Source: Candidatus Nitrospira nitrificans (lineage in GTDB: Bacteria; Nitrospirota; Nitrospiria; Nitrospirales; Nitrospiraceae). Taken from it: a stretch of DNA of 64,000 bases. Made by a program: the position numbers and the translations under genes. The DNA lies in assembly GCF_001458775.1 (NCBI RefSeq), contig NZ_CZPZ01000003.1:61001-125000 (forward strand), written 5' to 3'. Below are positions 37,431 through 46,131 of this stretch, piece after piece. Every line of letters starts with the position of its first letter. Positions within the stretch are counted from its first letter, which is position 1. The notes below the pieces were generated by a model, which was not told where the DNA came from, ran no database searches, and was given only the letters and a program-made list of their open reading frames with translations.

Positions 37431-37664
37431 ATGGCAACGAGAGCCTACATTCTCATCAAGGTCAAAGCGGGCAAAACCAAGGATGTCGTCGCCACGCTGA
37501 AGCGCATGCCCGGAGTCGAACAAGCCCATTCCTGTTTCGGCCGTCCGGATATTTTTCTCTTTATCAGCGTCCAGGATGAACGAGCGCTGTCCGACGTCGT
37601 CATCACCAAGATCCATGCGGTCGACGGCGTCGAAGAAACCGACACTCACATCGTCGCGGAATGA
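37431..37664 (+). CDS. Lrp/AsnC ligand-binding (RAM) domain protein
   Basis: The 77-residue product is a stand-alone RAM domain: ATRAYILIKVKAGKTKDVVATL, then GVEQAHSCFGRPDIFLFI and a C-terminal strand. It lacks the DNA-binding half of Lrp. Such proteins are small cytoplasmic oligomers that bind amino acids or modulate full-length Lrp-type regulators. It is a single gene flanked by two related repeat elements. Confidence 0.88.
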   Translation: MATRAYILIKVKAGKTKDVVATLKRMPGVEQAHSCFGRPDIFLFISVQDERALSDVVITKIHAVDGVEETDTHIVAE

Positions 37665-37785
37665 GAGCGCGTCACGATGCAAGAGTGGCTCGTGAAGCCC
37701 GCTTCGCACGTCTCGCGGCTTCATCGACGCGAGCCGACTCAGCGAGGCTAAGCGTCGTTCTTATCTCGTCATCCAGGCAAGGGTT

Positions 37786-37845
37786 TCAGGTTGCAAGTTG
37801 CGCGAAGGTATCCTGTTCGAACTTGAAACGGGAAACCTGAAAACT
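37786..37845. repeat. Intergenic inverted-repeat element, copy 2
   Basis: GGTTTCAGGTTGCAAGTT faces AACTTGAAACGGGAAACCTG, an imperfect inverted repeat similar to that at 37303-37372. Confidence 0.5.
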
Positions 37846-37865
37846 CGAACTGATCGGAATAGGCA

Positions 37866-38846
37866 TTACGAGCGGCGATCGAGGACGACATGAGCGCCTC
37901 CCGCTTGCGCTGAGCGGTAACAGGCTTCGGCAATTTCCACCGCGCGGAATCCGTCTTCGCCCGTGACGGGCATCGGCGTGCCATCCTTCACGGCCTGCAA
38001 AAACGCCGTGAGGGTGGCAAGGACCGTCTGGGCCGGAGGGAGATCACAGTCACTCGTTCCGGTTTCGTCGGAGCAATGGAGCCGGCGCTGCCCCCAATCG
38101 GCCTCCAGTCGTCCCTGCGAGCCGCTCCATATTGCCCGCCCAACGCGCCCTACCGCCACCCGCGCGATTTCGATCCGGCATGCCGTTCCTCCGGTGGTGA
38201 GATCGACGGAGGCCGAAGTTTCAGGCGCGGCGGACGGGAGGACATCCATCGTGCAGCGCGCGGTGGAGACTTCTTCACCGGTCAAGAATCGAACCAGGTC
38301 GAGCATATGCACCCCGATTTCCAGCAGGGCTCCCCGCTTGCCATAGCCGTCGGCATGGTCAGGAGCCGTTGCTTTGAGCTCAATCCGGCTGATCAAATCC
38401 AATCGTTCCGATCGCCCGATACGATGCCGCAACGTTTTCATGCGCTGAATCGTGTGATCGAACCGGAGGGTCTGCGCCGTCATCAACGGCACCCCCGCCT
38501 CACGGGCCAGGACCACCATCGCCTGAGCATCGGCTGCGGTGGTTGCCAGCGGCTTTTCGATCAGGAGAGGCTTGCGGGCCTGGACCGCCAGCCGACAGAT
38601 ATCCAGGGAATAGATCGGCGGAGTGACGACAAGAACCACGTCGACCATGGGATCGGCGATCAGCGATCGAGGCTCTTTATAAATTGTAACGGAGGAAGCT
38701 CCGGGAAGATCAAACCCCTGTTCGGGATGCTGCCGGCAGACGGCCCTGAGAGAAGCAGTGGGGAGATCGCGCACAAGGTGCCGGGCATAGCGCATCCCAT
38801 GCCGACCCACGCCGATCAACCCCACACCGATGCGAGTTTCGTTCAC
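37866..38846 (-). CDS. Gfo/Idh/MocA family oxidoreductase
   Basis: The 326-residue protein has an N-terminal Rossmann fold (IGVGLIGVGRHGMRYARHL, residues 5-23) and the family motif EKPLA (LLIEKPLATTAADAQAM) whose Lys is catalytic. The C-terminal beta-sheet domain includes DHADGYGKRGALLEIGVHML, with a His at the usual position for substrate binding. Members act on sugars, inositol or other polyols with NAD(P). The substrate cannot be inferred. It is a single gene, divergent from a dienelactone-hydrolase-like gene. Confidence 0.92.
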   Translation of the reverse strand: MNETRIGVGLIGVGRHGMRYARHLVRDLPTASLRAVCRQHPEQGFDLPGASSVTIYKEPRSLIADPMVDVVLVVTPPIYSLDICRLAVQARKPLLIEKPLATTAADAQAMVVLAREAGVPLMTAQTLRFDHTIQRMKTLRHRIGRSERLDLISRIELKATAPDHADGYGKRGALLEIGVHMLDLVRFLTGEEVSTARCTMDVLPSAAPETSASVDLTTGGTACRIEIARVAVGRVGRAIWSGSQGRLEADWGQRRLHCSDETGTSDCDLPPAQTVLATLTAFLQAVKDGTPMPVTGEDGFRAVEIAEACYRSAQAGGAHVVLDRRS

Positions 38847-38982
38847 AGACTCCCTACGACAGAGCCACTGTAAGCAGCGCCGGTCATTCAGTCAATGGGG
38901 CCCATTTGACATTCCCGGAACAGGGTTCATATAGTACGGTCTTTCTGAGCAGAAAGCCGCTCCCAATAAAAACACGCCGACC

Positions 38983-39783
38983 ATGTCCACGACGCACGCC
39001 ACACCGTTCACATTAGAACAGATCGGAACAGGAACCGCGCGCTTTCCAACCGGCGTGCCGATTCCCACGCACACCGATCAGATGGTCGACCCCTACTTCA
39101 AGAGCAAAATGCCGAAGGAGCACCAAATCGATTCGTTGCTCTTCTGGCCGCAACAACCGGGGACCTATCCAGGGCTTGTCCTGTTGCATGATCGATGGGG
39201 CTTGACCGGACAGATGAAGGATCTCGGCGCTCGGCTGGCCTGTGAAGGGTATGCGGTGATCATTCCCAATCTCTACGGCCGGTTGGGAGGAATGGTGACC
39301 GCCAACGACGACGTGGCGGCGGCGCTGCTGGAGCGCCAGAACGACGCGCATGTCATCACGGATATCAATTCCTGCTGTGAATACCTCAATACCTGCCACT
39401 TCGCGAAAAGAAATATTCATGGAGTCGTGGGGTACGGAATGGGCGGGTCCTATGCGCTCCGTTTCGCGTGCCATCGGAAACGATTGCGCGCGGCCGTCTC
39501 CTACTACGGCAAGCCGGTCACGCCCACAGAGCTGATGCGCGATCTCTTTTCACCGGTGCTCTATCACCAGGCAGGGAAGGACACCTGGGCGACTCAAGCC
39601 GACGTCGAACAACTACGCAGCGCCTCCGCCGAATATGCCAAGCGAGTCGAGATTCATCTCTATCCCGAGGCGGCCCACGCCTTTTGCAACGAGATGAAGC
39701 CGGCCTCCTATGCCCCTGACGATTCGGCCCTCGCCTGGGAACGAACCGCGATTTTTTTAAAGTCTTGTCTCCAAGGAATATGA
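38983..39783 (+). CDS. Dienelactone hydrolase family protein with altered nucleophile
   Basis: The 266-residue protein has the alpha/beta-hydrolase fold of dienelactone hydrolases: PGLVLLHDRWGLTGQMKDLGARLACEGYAVIIPNLYG, the elbow region HGVVGYGMGGSYALRF, an Asp in AGKDTWAT and the His in EAAHAFCNE. The family elbow is normally GYCMGG; here the Cys is Gly, so the catalytic nucleophile seems absent and the protein may be non-catalytic or may use another residue. The next gene overlaps its stop by 4 nt (ATGA), so the pair is translationally coupled. The ribosome binding site is weak. Confidence 0.85.
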   Translation: MSTTHATPFTLEQIGTGTARFPTGVPIPTHTDQMVDPYFKSKMPKEHQIDSLLFWPQQPGTYPGLVLLHDRWGLTGQMKDLGARLACEGYAVIIPNLYGRLGGMVTANDDVAAALLERQNDAHVITDINSCCEYLNTCHFAKRNIHGVVGYGMGGSYALRFACHRKRLRAAVSYYGKPVTPTELMRDLFSPVLYHQAGKDTWATQADVEQLRSASAEYAKRVEIHLYPEAAHAFCNEMKPASYAPDDSALAWERTAIFLKSCLQGI

Positions 39784-40775
39784 CCCACGGCACACCGTCT
39801 CCGCGCAACCAGACTCACGCGCGCTCGATTCTCGCCGGCCCATCCCGCCGCCGAGCGTTCGGCGAACTGTGGAATGCCACGGTGATGTTCCTTGCGCTCA
39901 TCATGGGGAGCTCCATCCTCCTGTCGTCCCCACCGGTCCGAGCGGAAGACGCGTCGCCGATGCTTCTCTCTCAGATGATCTCGCAGAAGGGAAGCCCCCT
40001 CGCATCAATCGATTCGGACGAGAGCGCCCAAGCGTTATTCACCGCAACCATCGGCCCTGCGCTCGGTCTCAACGATGCCGCAAGGGCAATCGGAGCCAAA
40101 CGACTTTCCGGCAAGCTGGTCAAGGAGTTGCGCCTGACTGACTTGTCCCAATCCATCTCTGAACTGATGGCGGCGCTGGCGGTCTGGCAGTTTGCTGATT
40201 CGATCGCCCATGATGAGGCGCCCTCCACGACCGGCGCCTCCCTGCGCGCCGCACAGCAGGATTGGGTCACGAGCCGCAGCAAGATCACGCCACTCGCCGA
40301 CCTGTTCCGCCTCATCCAGACAGACCAGAGAACAGAACCATCTCACGCGACCGTCCCGCCGAAGAATACGGAGCTGTTACTCGCCGCGACCCGTACCGCG
40401 CTCGAAGCCAGTCAAAAGGCGACCGCCGCTTGGTGGGACATCTATTGGTGGAAGGAACGGATCCGGCAGGCGAAAGGCCGGGCTCGACTGTGCGGGACCT
40501 GGCAATGGATCATTCATAACCACCAGATCCATGGAGAGCAGAAGTCCACCGTCATGTTCCCCCCACTCGGACAGGTCTCGGCCCAGGCCTCGGCGCCGAC
40601 CGAGATCATCGTCCTTGGAGATGCCATTTACTTGCGATGGGAGCATAACGGCCAGCTCCAAGAGGACAGTCTGTTGTTCATCAAGGACGATGCGAAAATC
40701 GAAGGGTCGTTCGTGAACAACATGGGAGGATGGGGACCGATCTCCGCCAAACGCATGGCCCCCTGCCAGCCGTAG
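39780..40775 (+). CDS. Exported hypothetical protein
   Basis: The ATG at 39780 overlaps the previous stop as ATGA, giving 331 residues. A hydrophobic segment at about residues 32-52 (VMFLALIMGSSILLSS) ends with PPVRAEDA, a plausible signal-peptidase site after a long basic N-region. The mature part is mixed helical, with a C-terminal beta-rich region (LCGTWQWIIHNHQIHGEQKS, then IEGSFVNNMGGWGPI) that resembles small ligand-binding domains. No family was recognised. Coupling with the hydrolase-like gene suggests a joint function. Confidence 0.65.
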   Translation: MTHGTPSPRNQTHARSILAGPSRRRAFGELWNATVMFLALIMGSSILLSSPPVRAEDASPMLLSQMISQKGSPLASIDSDESAQALFTATIGPALGLNDAARAIGAKRLSGKLVKELRLTDLSQSISELMAALAVWQFADSIAHDEAPSTTGASLRAAQQDWVTSRSKITPLADLFRLIQTDQRTEPSHATVPPKNTELLLAATRTALEASQKATAAWWDIYWWKERIRQAKGRARLCGTWQWIIHNHQIHGEQKSTVMFPPLGQVSAQASAPTEIIVLGDAIYLRWEHNGQLQEDSLLFIKDDAKIEGSFVNNMGGWGPISAKRMAPCQP

Positions 40776-40842
40776 CCCTGCTTACAAACGAGTGAAGCGT
40801 ATCTCGTGAAGCGTGAAGCGCGTGGAGGATAGTGGGATCTTT

Positions 40843-41235
40843 TCAACATTCTGTGCCACGCCAGGCGCGCCAGGCCAGCACCGACCACCCCACGATAAAC
40901 AGCGCTCCACCGATCGGCGTCACTGCTCCGAGCCAACGCACTCCCGACAACGACACGCCATACAGACTACCGGAAAATAACACCATCCCTGCCAAAAACA
41001 GCCAGCCGGCTTTGGCCGCTCCCGCATCGCGGCCGAACCGCACCACAAACCCACTCAAGACCATGCCGAAGGCATGATACATCTGATAGCGAGTCGCCGT
41101 GTCATAGACTGCCAGCATGGGTGGCTCCAGGATGTCTTTGAGCATATGAGCGCCGAATGCGCCGGCTGCCACGCCCAATCCAGCGCTGACACAGCCGATC
41201 AACACCAGCCACCGTGATGACGCATCGACATCCAT
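40843..41235 (-). CDS. DUF423 family membrane protein
   Basis: The 130-residue product has four hydrophobic helices and the DUF423 pattern: WLVLIGCVSAGLGVAAGAFGAHML, then YDTATRYQMYHAFGM and LGAVTPIGGALFIVGW. The family is a small inner-membrane protein of unknown function (YgdD-like). The start at 41235 is supported by AGGAGGAG upstream; a longer frame would run through an intergenic repeat. Confidence 0.92.
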   Translation of the reverse strand: MDVDASSRWLVLIGCVSAGLGVAAGAFGAHMLKDILEPPMLAVYDTATRYQMYHAFGMVLSGFVVRFGRDAGAAKAGWLFLAGMVLFSGSLYGVSLSGVRWLGAVTPIGGALFIVGWSVLAWRAWRGTEC

Positions 41236-41284
41236 CGGATACTCTCCTCCTGATATACCGATTGCAGACCTAGCCGGCTGCCAT

Positions 41285-41410
41285 GCAGGATGCGCAAAAA
41301 GGCCGTCCAGCAAGACCGCAGCGAGCGAAGAGGCGAATCGTACTCTGGGCCGTACGTTGAGTCTCTGAGCGATGCGAGAACGCCGCTGGCGGTCTTTTTC
41401 CGCATCCTGC
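41285..41410. repeat. MITE-like intergenic repeat with terminal inverted repeats
   Basis: The 126-nt element begins GCAGGATGCGCAAAAAG and ends with the near-perfect reverse complement of that sequence. It lies between the DUF423 gene and a small secreted protein gene. The ends resemble non-autonomous mobile elements; similar pieces occur near 13340 and 40790. Confidence 0.65.
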
Positions 41411-41500
41411 TCGGCGATAATACGCGATCCCACCTGAATACTCCATCCGGCGCACCGTGCCTGATGACCGCTCCTCGTATGCTTATGCTATAGTTTTCTC

Positions 41501-41773
41501 ATGGATCGACGTGGCGTGACGAAAGGTCCCCTTTGGTTACTGACCCTGCTTCTCGTACTGGGAAGCGGGCTCGTGTCGGCTGAATCCCCACAGACGGAAC
41601 GCAACAACGGTCTGACCGTCGAAGACCTCGCACAGGGGGTACGGAGCGCCGCGCGCAACATCGAAAAAGAAATCCCCAAGATCGGACCGGCGATCGGCAA
41701 AACCGTCACTTCCCTCACCGGAAATAGTTCGGAAACGAAACCAACTCGGCCACACACCGCTCCCAAGAAATAA
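41501..41773 (+). CDS. Small secreted protein
   Basis: The 90-residue product starts with a clear signal peptide (RRGVTKGPLWLLTLLLVLGSG, cleavage after VSA). The mature part is short and amphipathic (LTVEDLAQGVRSAARNIEKE) with a Thr/Pro/Lys tail. No family was recognised. Confidence 0.7.
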   Translation: MDRRGVTKGPLWLLTLLLVLGSGLVSAESPQTERNNGLTVEDLAQGVRSAARNIEKEIPKIGPAIGKTVTSLTGNSSETKPTRPHTAPKK

Positions 41774-41961
41774 TTCTCGATCCCGGCCAAGAGGGATACG
41801 TACAACTCTGCCTTTGATTCTTTCTCTCGACTCCTGTATGTTGTCCTTCGTTCGCCATTGACACGACGCACAGGCGACTCCCGCTTCTCACGGTGAAACG
41901 CCTGTGTCGCCCAGAGACAGCAGAGGAATCGAACCGGCTCACCTACAAGAGGATCGTCACC

Positions 41962-42408
41962 ATGTGGGACAAAAAGCGAGAACTCGAATCGGACAATGCA
42001 AATTTTACGGTTCTAGGGAAAGACGTCACATTCAAAGGCATCGTCCATTTTCACAGCACCGTTCAAATTGATAGTTCCATCGAAGGAGAAATCCACGCCA
42101 AGGGCATGTTGGTGATCGGCGAAAATGCGCTCATCCGAGGCTCGATCATTGCCGAATCCGTTGTCTGCAGAGGAAAAATTCAAGGGAACGTCACCGCGAG
42201 CAGCAAGATCCAGCTCCTGAAGCCGGCGGTCCTGCTCGGCGATATCGTCTCCCCGTCGTTTTCGCTGGAAGAAGGCGCGTTCTTTAAAGGATCCATCGAC
42301 ATGGGCTCCCATCCGGTGGTCGATGAGCTCCAACAGTCGACCGTGGTGCTCTCTGAGTTTTCGCCGCGGCTCAACTCATCGAGGCCTGTGCTGATTGAAA
42401 GCGAGTGA
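41962..42408 (+). CDS. Bactofilin
   Basis: The 148-residue protein has the bactofilin core: a short N-terminal tail, then a right-handed beta-helix of short repeats (TFKGIVHFHSTVQIDSSIEGEIHAKGMLVIG, then AESVVCRGKIQGNVTASSKIQLL). Bactofilins polymerise without nucleotide and help place cell wall enzymes or determine shape. AGAGGAT lies upstream of the ATG. It is a single gene. Confidence 0.93.
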   Translation: MWDKKRELESDNANFTVLGKDVTFKGIVHFHSTVQIDSSIEGEIHAKGMLVIGENALIRGSIIAESVVCRGKIQGNVTASSKIQLLKPAVLLGDIVSPSFSLEEGAFFKGSIDMGSHPVVDELQQSTVVLSEFSPRLNSSRPVLIESE

Positions 42409-42561
42409 GAGAGCTGACACTCCCCGCTTGCGTAGAGACGGCTCGGCCATCTCCCTTCATCAATCGAATATCGTTACCGCTCGCATTCAATCTCTCTCCG
42501 CTTGTCCTTCTGTAAAGATACCTCCCCTGACCCTTCGCCACCCGGAAAGGCATCTTCCACT

Positions 42562-42578
42562 GTATGATTTTGTCATAC
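42562..42578. promoter_or_regulatory. Inverted repeat in front of an RHH antitoxin
   Basis: GTATGA TTTTG TCATAC is a 6-bp inverted repeat ending 7 nt before the antitoxin ATG, a likely autoregulatory site. Confidence 0.45.
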
Positions 42579-42585
42579 TGTGGGG

Positions 42586-42837
42586 ATGCCCATGAAATAC
42601 TCGCGCGTTCCAGTGACGGTTTCCCTCCCATCCAATCTTGCTGAGAATTTTGACCGACTGGCCAAAGCAGAGGCCAAGAATAAGAGCCAACTCTTCAGGG
42701 AAATGCTCACGGTCTATGAACAACGGCGTCGAGAAAAGCAATTCCACGAATTACAGCGATACGGCGCAAAGAAAGCCAGAAAGAAAAGCGCGCTGACTGA
42801 GGCCGACGTGGAGAAACTTGTCTTCCAAGGCCGCTGA
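42586..42837 (+). CDS. Ribbon-helix-helix antitoxin
   Basis: The product (about 83 residues) has an RHH domain (RVPVTVSLPSNLAENFDRLAKAEAKN, then SQLFREMLTVYEQRRREK) and a charged tail. Its partner directly downstream is a truncated PIN toxin, so the antitoxin is an orphan. ATGs at 42586 and 42592 are both possible. Confidence 0.8.
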   Translation: MPMKYSRVPVTVSLPSNLAENFDRLAKAEAKNKSQLFREMLTVYEQRRREKQFHELQRYGAKKARKKSALTEADVEKLVFQGR

Positions 42838-42839
42838 TC

Positions 42840-42980
42840 GTGCGTGTCGTCTTTGACACTATCTCGGCTCTTGCTGTTCCAGGAGGGAACGCCGAGGAAG
42901 CCTACCTCCGGGCGATCAAAGGCCACGCAGGCAGTGCCATCATGTCGCTCGCCGACTTTCTTGCTGAGACTCAGACATAG
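42840..42980 (+). pseudogene. Truncated PIN-domain toxin
   Basis: A GTG-started frame of 46 residues begins as PIN toxins of the COG1569 type do (VRVVFDTISALAVPGGNAEEAYLRAIKGH) and then departs into unrelated residues and stops. The first Asp is present, but the later acidic residues of the RNase site are missing, so it is dead. It starts two nt beyond the antitoxin stop. Confidence 0.75.
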
Positions 42981-43322
42981 ATATCCTCCTGCCACAACAC
43001 TCATACATCAAATTCGCAACCTCCCTTTCACGCCGACAGCACTGGCAGTCTCGGCGCCTCCGATTGCTCAGGCGCTTACCAGCAGCGGACTCACATAAAA
43101 GAAGTATTGGGGTCAGGCATGAGTATTGACTTCAATCCTCCTGACCACACAGCGCAGGCAGGATAGGCTTCTGCCAGCCGTACGGCGAGGACATCCCATC
43201 GACATCCCATCGACAGCCTCTGACGGCCTCGTGCGCCGGTGAACTCGCGCCATGCATCTTGACAACAATAGTAATGCCAATGTAATTACTCCGTATTAAG
43301 CGCACCGCATTGTGGAGGCGTG
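42981..43322. other. Gap with repeat-like sequence and the mazEF promoter
   Basis: No gene seen. It holds a GGGGTCAGGCATGAGTATTG stretch of the kind found next to mobile repeats, a short tandem duplication of CATCCCATCGA near 43195, and a promoter-like TTGACA at 43259-43264 with TAATTA 18 nt downstream. Confidence 0.4.
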
Positions 43323-43577
43323 ATGAAGGCACGGATGGTGAGAATCGGAAACTCCCGAGGCATCCGGATTCCAAAGGCCGTGATTGAGCAGTGTCACTTA
43401 CATGGAGCCGTTGATCTGGAAATCCAGCAGGGGCAACTCGTCATTCGGTCCGCTTCAAAGGCGCGAGCAGGATGGAGCCAAGCCTTTGAGCAGATGCATC
43501 GTCACGGAGACGACCTGCTCGTGGACCGCGAATCCGCCTTGACCTCCAAGTGGGACCGGAACGAGTGGACGTGGTAA
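43323..43577 (+). CDS. mazE: MazE-type antitoxin
   Basis: The 84-residue product has an AbrB/MazE swapped hairpin (KARMVRIGNSRGIRIPKAVIEQCHL, then VDLEIQQGQLVIR) and a toxin-binding tail. GGAGG lies upstream of the ATG at 43323. The stop overlaps the beginning of the mazF frame, consistent with coupled translation. It should neutralise the toxin and repress the operon. Confidence 0.9.
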   Translation: MKARMVRIGNSRGIRIPKAVIEQCHLHGAVDLEIQQGQLVIRSASKARAGWSQAFEQMHRHGDDLLVDRESALTSKWDRNEWTW

Positions 43578-43894
43578 CATCCCGTTTTGATGTTTTCCTT
43601 GTCCACCTCCATCCTACTGAGGGACGAGAAATCAGTAAGACCCGCCCCTGCCTTGTCATCTCACCGGATGAGTTGAATGCCCATATCGATACGGTCATCG
43701 TGGCACCGATGACAACGAAGGGACGCCCCTACCCTACCCGTGTACCGGTTCGGTTCAAGGGGAAGTCAGGACAGATTGTGCTGGATCAAATCAGAACCGT
43801 AGACAAAAGCCGCCTCGTCAAGCGCATGGGCAAGATCGACGAATCCACCCACCAGCAAGTCCTCTCCCTCCTTGCGGAACTCTTCGCTCCCTAG
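43571..43894 (+). CDS. mazF: MazF/PemK-type endoribonuclease toxin
   Basis: The product (about 107 residues from the GTG at 43571) shows the PemK/MazF fold: FDVFLVHLHPTEGREISKTRPCLVISP, then VIVAPMTTKGRPYPTRVPV and IVLDQIRTVDKSRLVKRMG. The conserved Arg (KTRP) and Ser/Thr (MTT) of the RNase site are present. It cleaves mRNA at short motifs. Another in-frame GTG lies two codons upstream. The gene appears intact. Confidence 0.9.
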   Translation: MVTSRFDVFLVHLHPTEGREISKTRPCLVISPDELNAHIDTVIVAPMTTKGRPYPTRVPVRFKGKSGQIVLDQIRTVDKSRLVKRMGKIDESTHQQVLSLLAELFAP

Positions 43895-44971
43895 CGGGGC
43901 ATCTGTTATGGCGTTGCAGGTATCCTCAGCTGCTGCGCCCTTACTATGGCCAGACCAATGAGAGCGTTAACAACACCAGCGACGGAATAGGTTGAATCGC
44001 CCAGGCACACAGCCTACTCATACACAATGATGATTCTCTTATAGTTGTACTTCACGACCTACCTCAGCCAAGGCACGGTAATAACCCTTCGACGTTGTGC
44101 GCGAGCAAAGCAGTCTTGCCCTGTCAACTCTCCTGTACGCTGCTTCCTGCATCAGACATCACCGTCTCCGCTGAATTCTCGCCCAATCCAGAGACGAGAC
44201 CGGCCTAATCAGCTCTATTCTTCTTTAATAGGGCCTACCATATCCATCCGACAAAGCCGAACTTCCTCAAACTAACGGGTCGTAGCCGAATCGTTTCTTC
44301 GGCGCTATGATCCCGCCGCGATTGAGTGCGACCAGTTCCACGAATGCGTCTGAGGAGCCTGAGGACTGAAGCATCATCGTGGAAGGCAAGTGGTTCGGAG
44401 GTGCGGCATTGAATCTCTTTCGATACTGTCTGAATCGAAAGAGATTCACCTCGTCAGGCGTCAACTTCTCAGGCAACAGCACAATGCTTGGGAATATACG
44501 TAGTTCTTGCGAACCCATCGTTGGTCCGTTCTTTGCTGAAAAGAACTCACATGAGGTTGCACAACTTGTTGATCGACTATCGCCATGACCGATTGGACTT
44601 GTTCCAGTGCACCTCAGAATCCAGCGACGCGATTGACGTCATATGGCTTTTACTTTGAGGGATATTCGATGCGCGGCTCACTGTGGTTGAACATGGAGTT
44701 GAACATTGGATGGTTGCTCCTATTGCTAGCGGTCACACTGGCCGCCCGATGAAACTCCGCGCGGCACAACGCGGGAATGAGTAAGGCGATAAGTCAATAG
44801 TCTTGTCTGACACCAAGTTCTTATTTATGAAGTTTATCTGGTATCGGGAGGCTACGAAGACAAAGTGTGAAGTTGCTCACAGTGTCGGCTTGGATTTTAC
44901 AGTAAATTCATCTCGGCAAATAGTGGACCACCGATTAAGGTTGTGGTTCTTTGAATAAGAAGGGAGATGCT
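43895..44971. other. Long gap without a convincing gene
   Basis: About 1.08 kb. A minus-strand frame at 44267-44518 was considered and not accepted. A strong hairpin at 44410-44448 is listed separately. The sequence composition is lower in GC than the neighbouring core genes and resembles decayed DNA. Confidence 0.5.
44410..44448. other. 15-bp perfect inverted repeat (hairpin)
   Basis: Positions 44410-44424 (TGAATCTCTTTCGAT) are exactly complementary to 44434-44448, with a 9-nt loop. No T run follows on either strand, so a standard terminator is unlikely. It could be a protein binding site, an end-joining scar or part of a lost mobile element. Confidence 0.6.
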
Positions 44972-46117
44972 ATGTCTCGATTGACATCGATGTTCTCACT
45001 CATATTTTTGTTGTTACCAGCCTGTGCCAACTTCGGAGACCAAGCTTCCAACATATTTTTTCCTAAAACGGATAATTCCTTCGAGCGGAAAGGGGAGACA
45101 GTCAGACTCGATTTCGGGTATCGGTACCCCGGGGATCCTCCTTCTAGGCCTAAGCCAATCCCAGGGACAGCAACTTCTGGGATTCGACAACATGCCGTCG
45201 GGACTGCTGAGATTGCGGCTGCAGCGGGTTTTATTGTTGAGCAGATCAGCGAATATTTGAAGAAAGAATCTGAGCGCTACACTGCCACCTACTCGGCAGT
45301 GGCCGTTGGGGATCAGTTCTATAGTGACTGGACACCAGATGGGTCCGTGAATCTTCAGACGATTACCCTCAACCGAACGGTTGAGTCCGGAAATGCCGTT
45401 AAAATCAGCTTTGCTGTAATTCCAACTAAAGATGGTACCGCTTTTCGGCTGAAGCCATCGTATGTGCACCTTGAACGTGCTAAGGCGAAGCTCGCCAGCT
45501 TTGCTTTACTGGATCCAGTCTCGTGGTTCTCAAGCGCAGACAAAGATCTCGATCTTACAGTCAACCTGAAGATGCACGCTGTCTGGCGCGACGAGCAGCT
45601 CAAGGTACACGTTCAGGACCTTGCGGAGGGGGAATTCCAAATCCGTAACGTCAAGTTGAATGATCAGTATGGCGGAAATGGTACGCCACCGGTTCCCGGC
45701 GGAGACTTCAATGGAAAACTCTTTCCAATGCCAGCACGCTCCTTCCTCGGAGAGACGCTCGGAAAAGAAGAATATAGGCTGCTTAATCTGCAGGGTCTGA
45801 ACGAGCAGGTGGCCAGTGCGATTCCACCGAACAAAATAACTCTCGAAGATTGGCGACGCAAATCCTTCGCTGATCAGCTAAAAGAACTCAACCTCGAGGT
45901 AACAATGTCACCCTCTGGGGAGGAGGCTCCATCTGGCATGCAGTGGTATAAACTTCGAGGCCAAACCCCAGTTCTTGGATTAGGGAACTTCGTAGTTACG
46001 ATCCTGGTGACGGAATACGACGACTATGGAAAGAAAGTTAAGGAGACTTCTGAACAAGTAGGCAAACAGAAGGAAGATGTAGTCAAGGCAGTAAAGAAAG
46101 CCCTTGGGGAAAAATAG
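44972..46117 (+). CDS. Lipoprotein of unknown function
   Basis: The ATG at 44972 has GGGAGA upstream and gives 381 residues. The N-terminus is a lipoprotein signal (LTSMFSLIFLLLPACANFG, lipobox LPAC). The mature part is beta-rich with several Tyr/Trp-containing strands and a polar C-terminus (DYGKKVKETSEQVGKQKEDVVKA) forming a charged helix. No family was recognised. It is the first of four same-strand genes with gaps of 14, 63 and 174 nt. Confidence 0.75.
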   Translation: MSRLTSMFSLIFLLLPACANFGDQASNIFFPKTDNSFERKGETVRLDFGYRYPGDPPSRPKPIPGTATSGIRQHAVGTAEIAAAAGFIVEQISEYLKKESERYTATYSAVAVGDQFYSDWTPDGSVNLQTITLNRTVESGNAVKISFAVIPTKDGTAFRLKPSYVHLERAKAKLASFALLDPVSWFSSADKDLDLTVNLKMHAVWRDEQLKVHVQDLAEGEFQIRNVKLNDQYGGNGTPPVPGGDFNGKLFPMPARSFLGETLGKEEYRLLNLQGLNEQVASAIPPNKITLEDWRRKSFADQLKELNLEVTMSPSGEEAPSGMQWYKLRGQTPVLGLGNFVVTILVTEYDDYGKKVKETSEQVGKQKEDVVKAVKKALGEK

Positions 46118-46131
46118 CAGGGCCTTATCAA

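Noticed and set aside
44267..44518. Minus-strand 83-residue frame
   Set aside because: It includes the 15-bp hairpin, lacks a good ribosome binding site and has no recognisable family.
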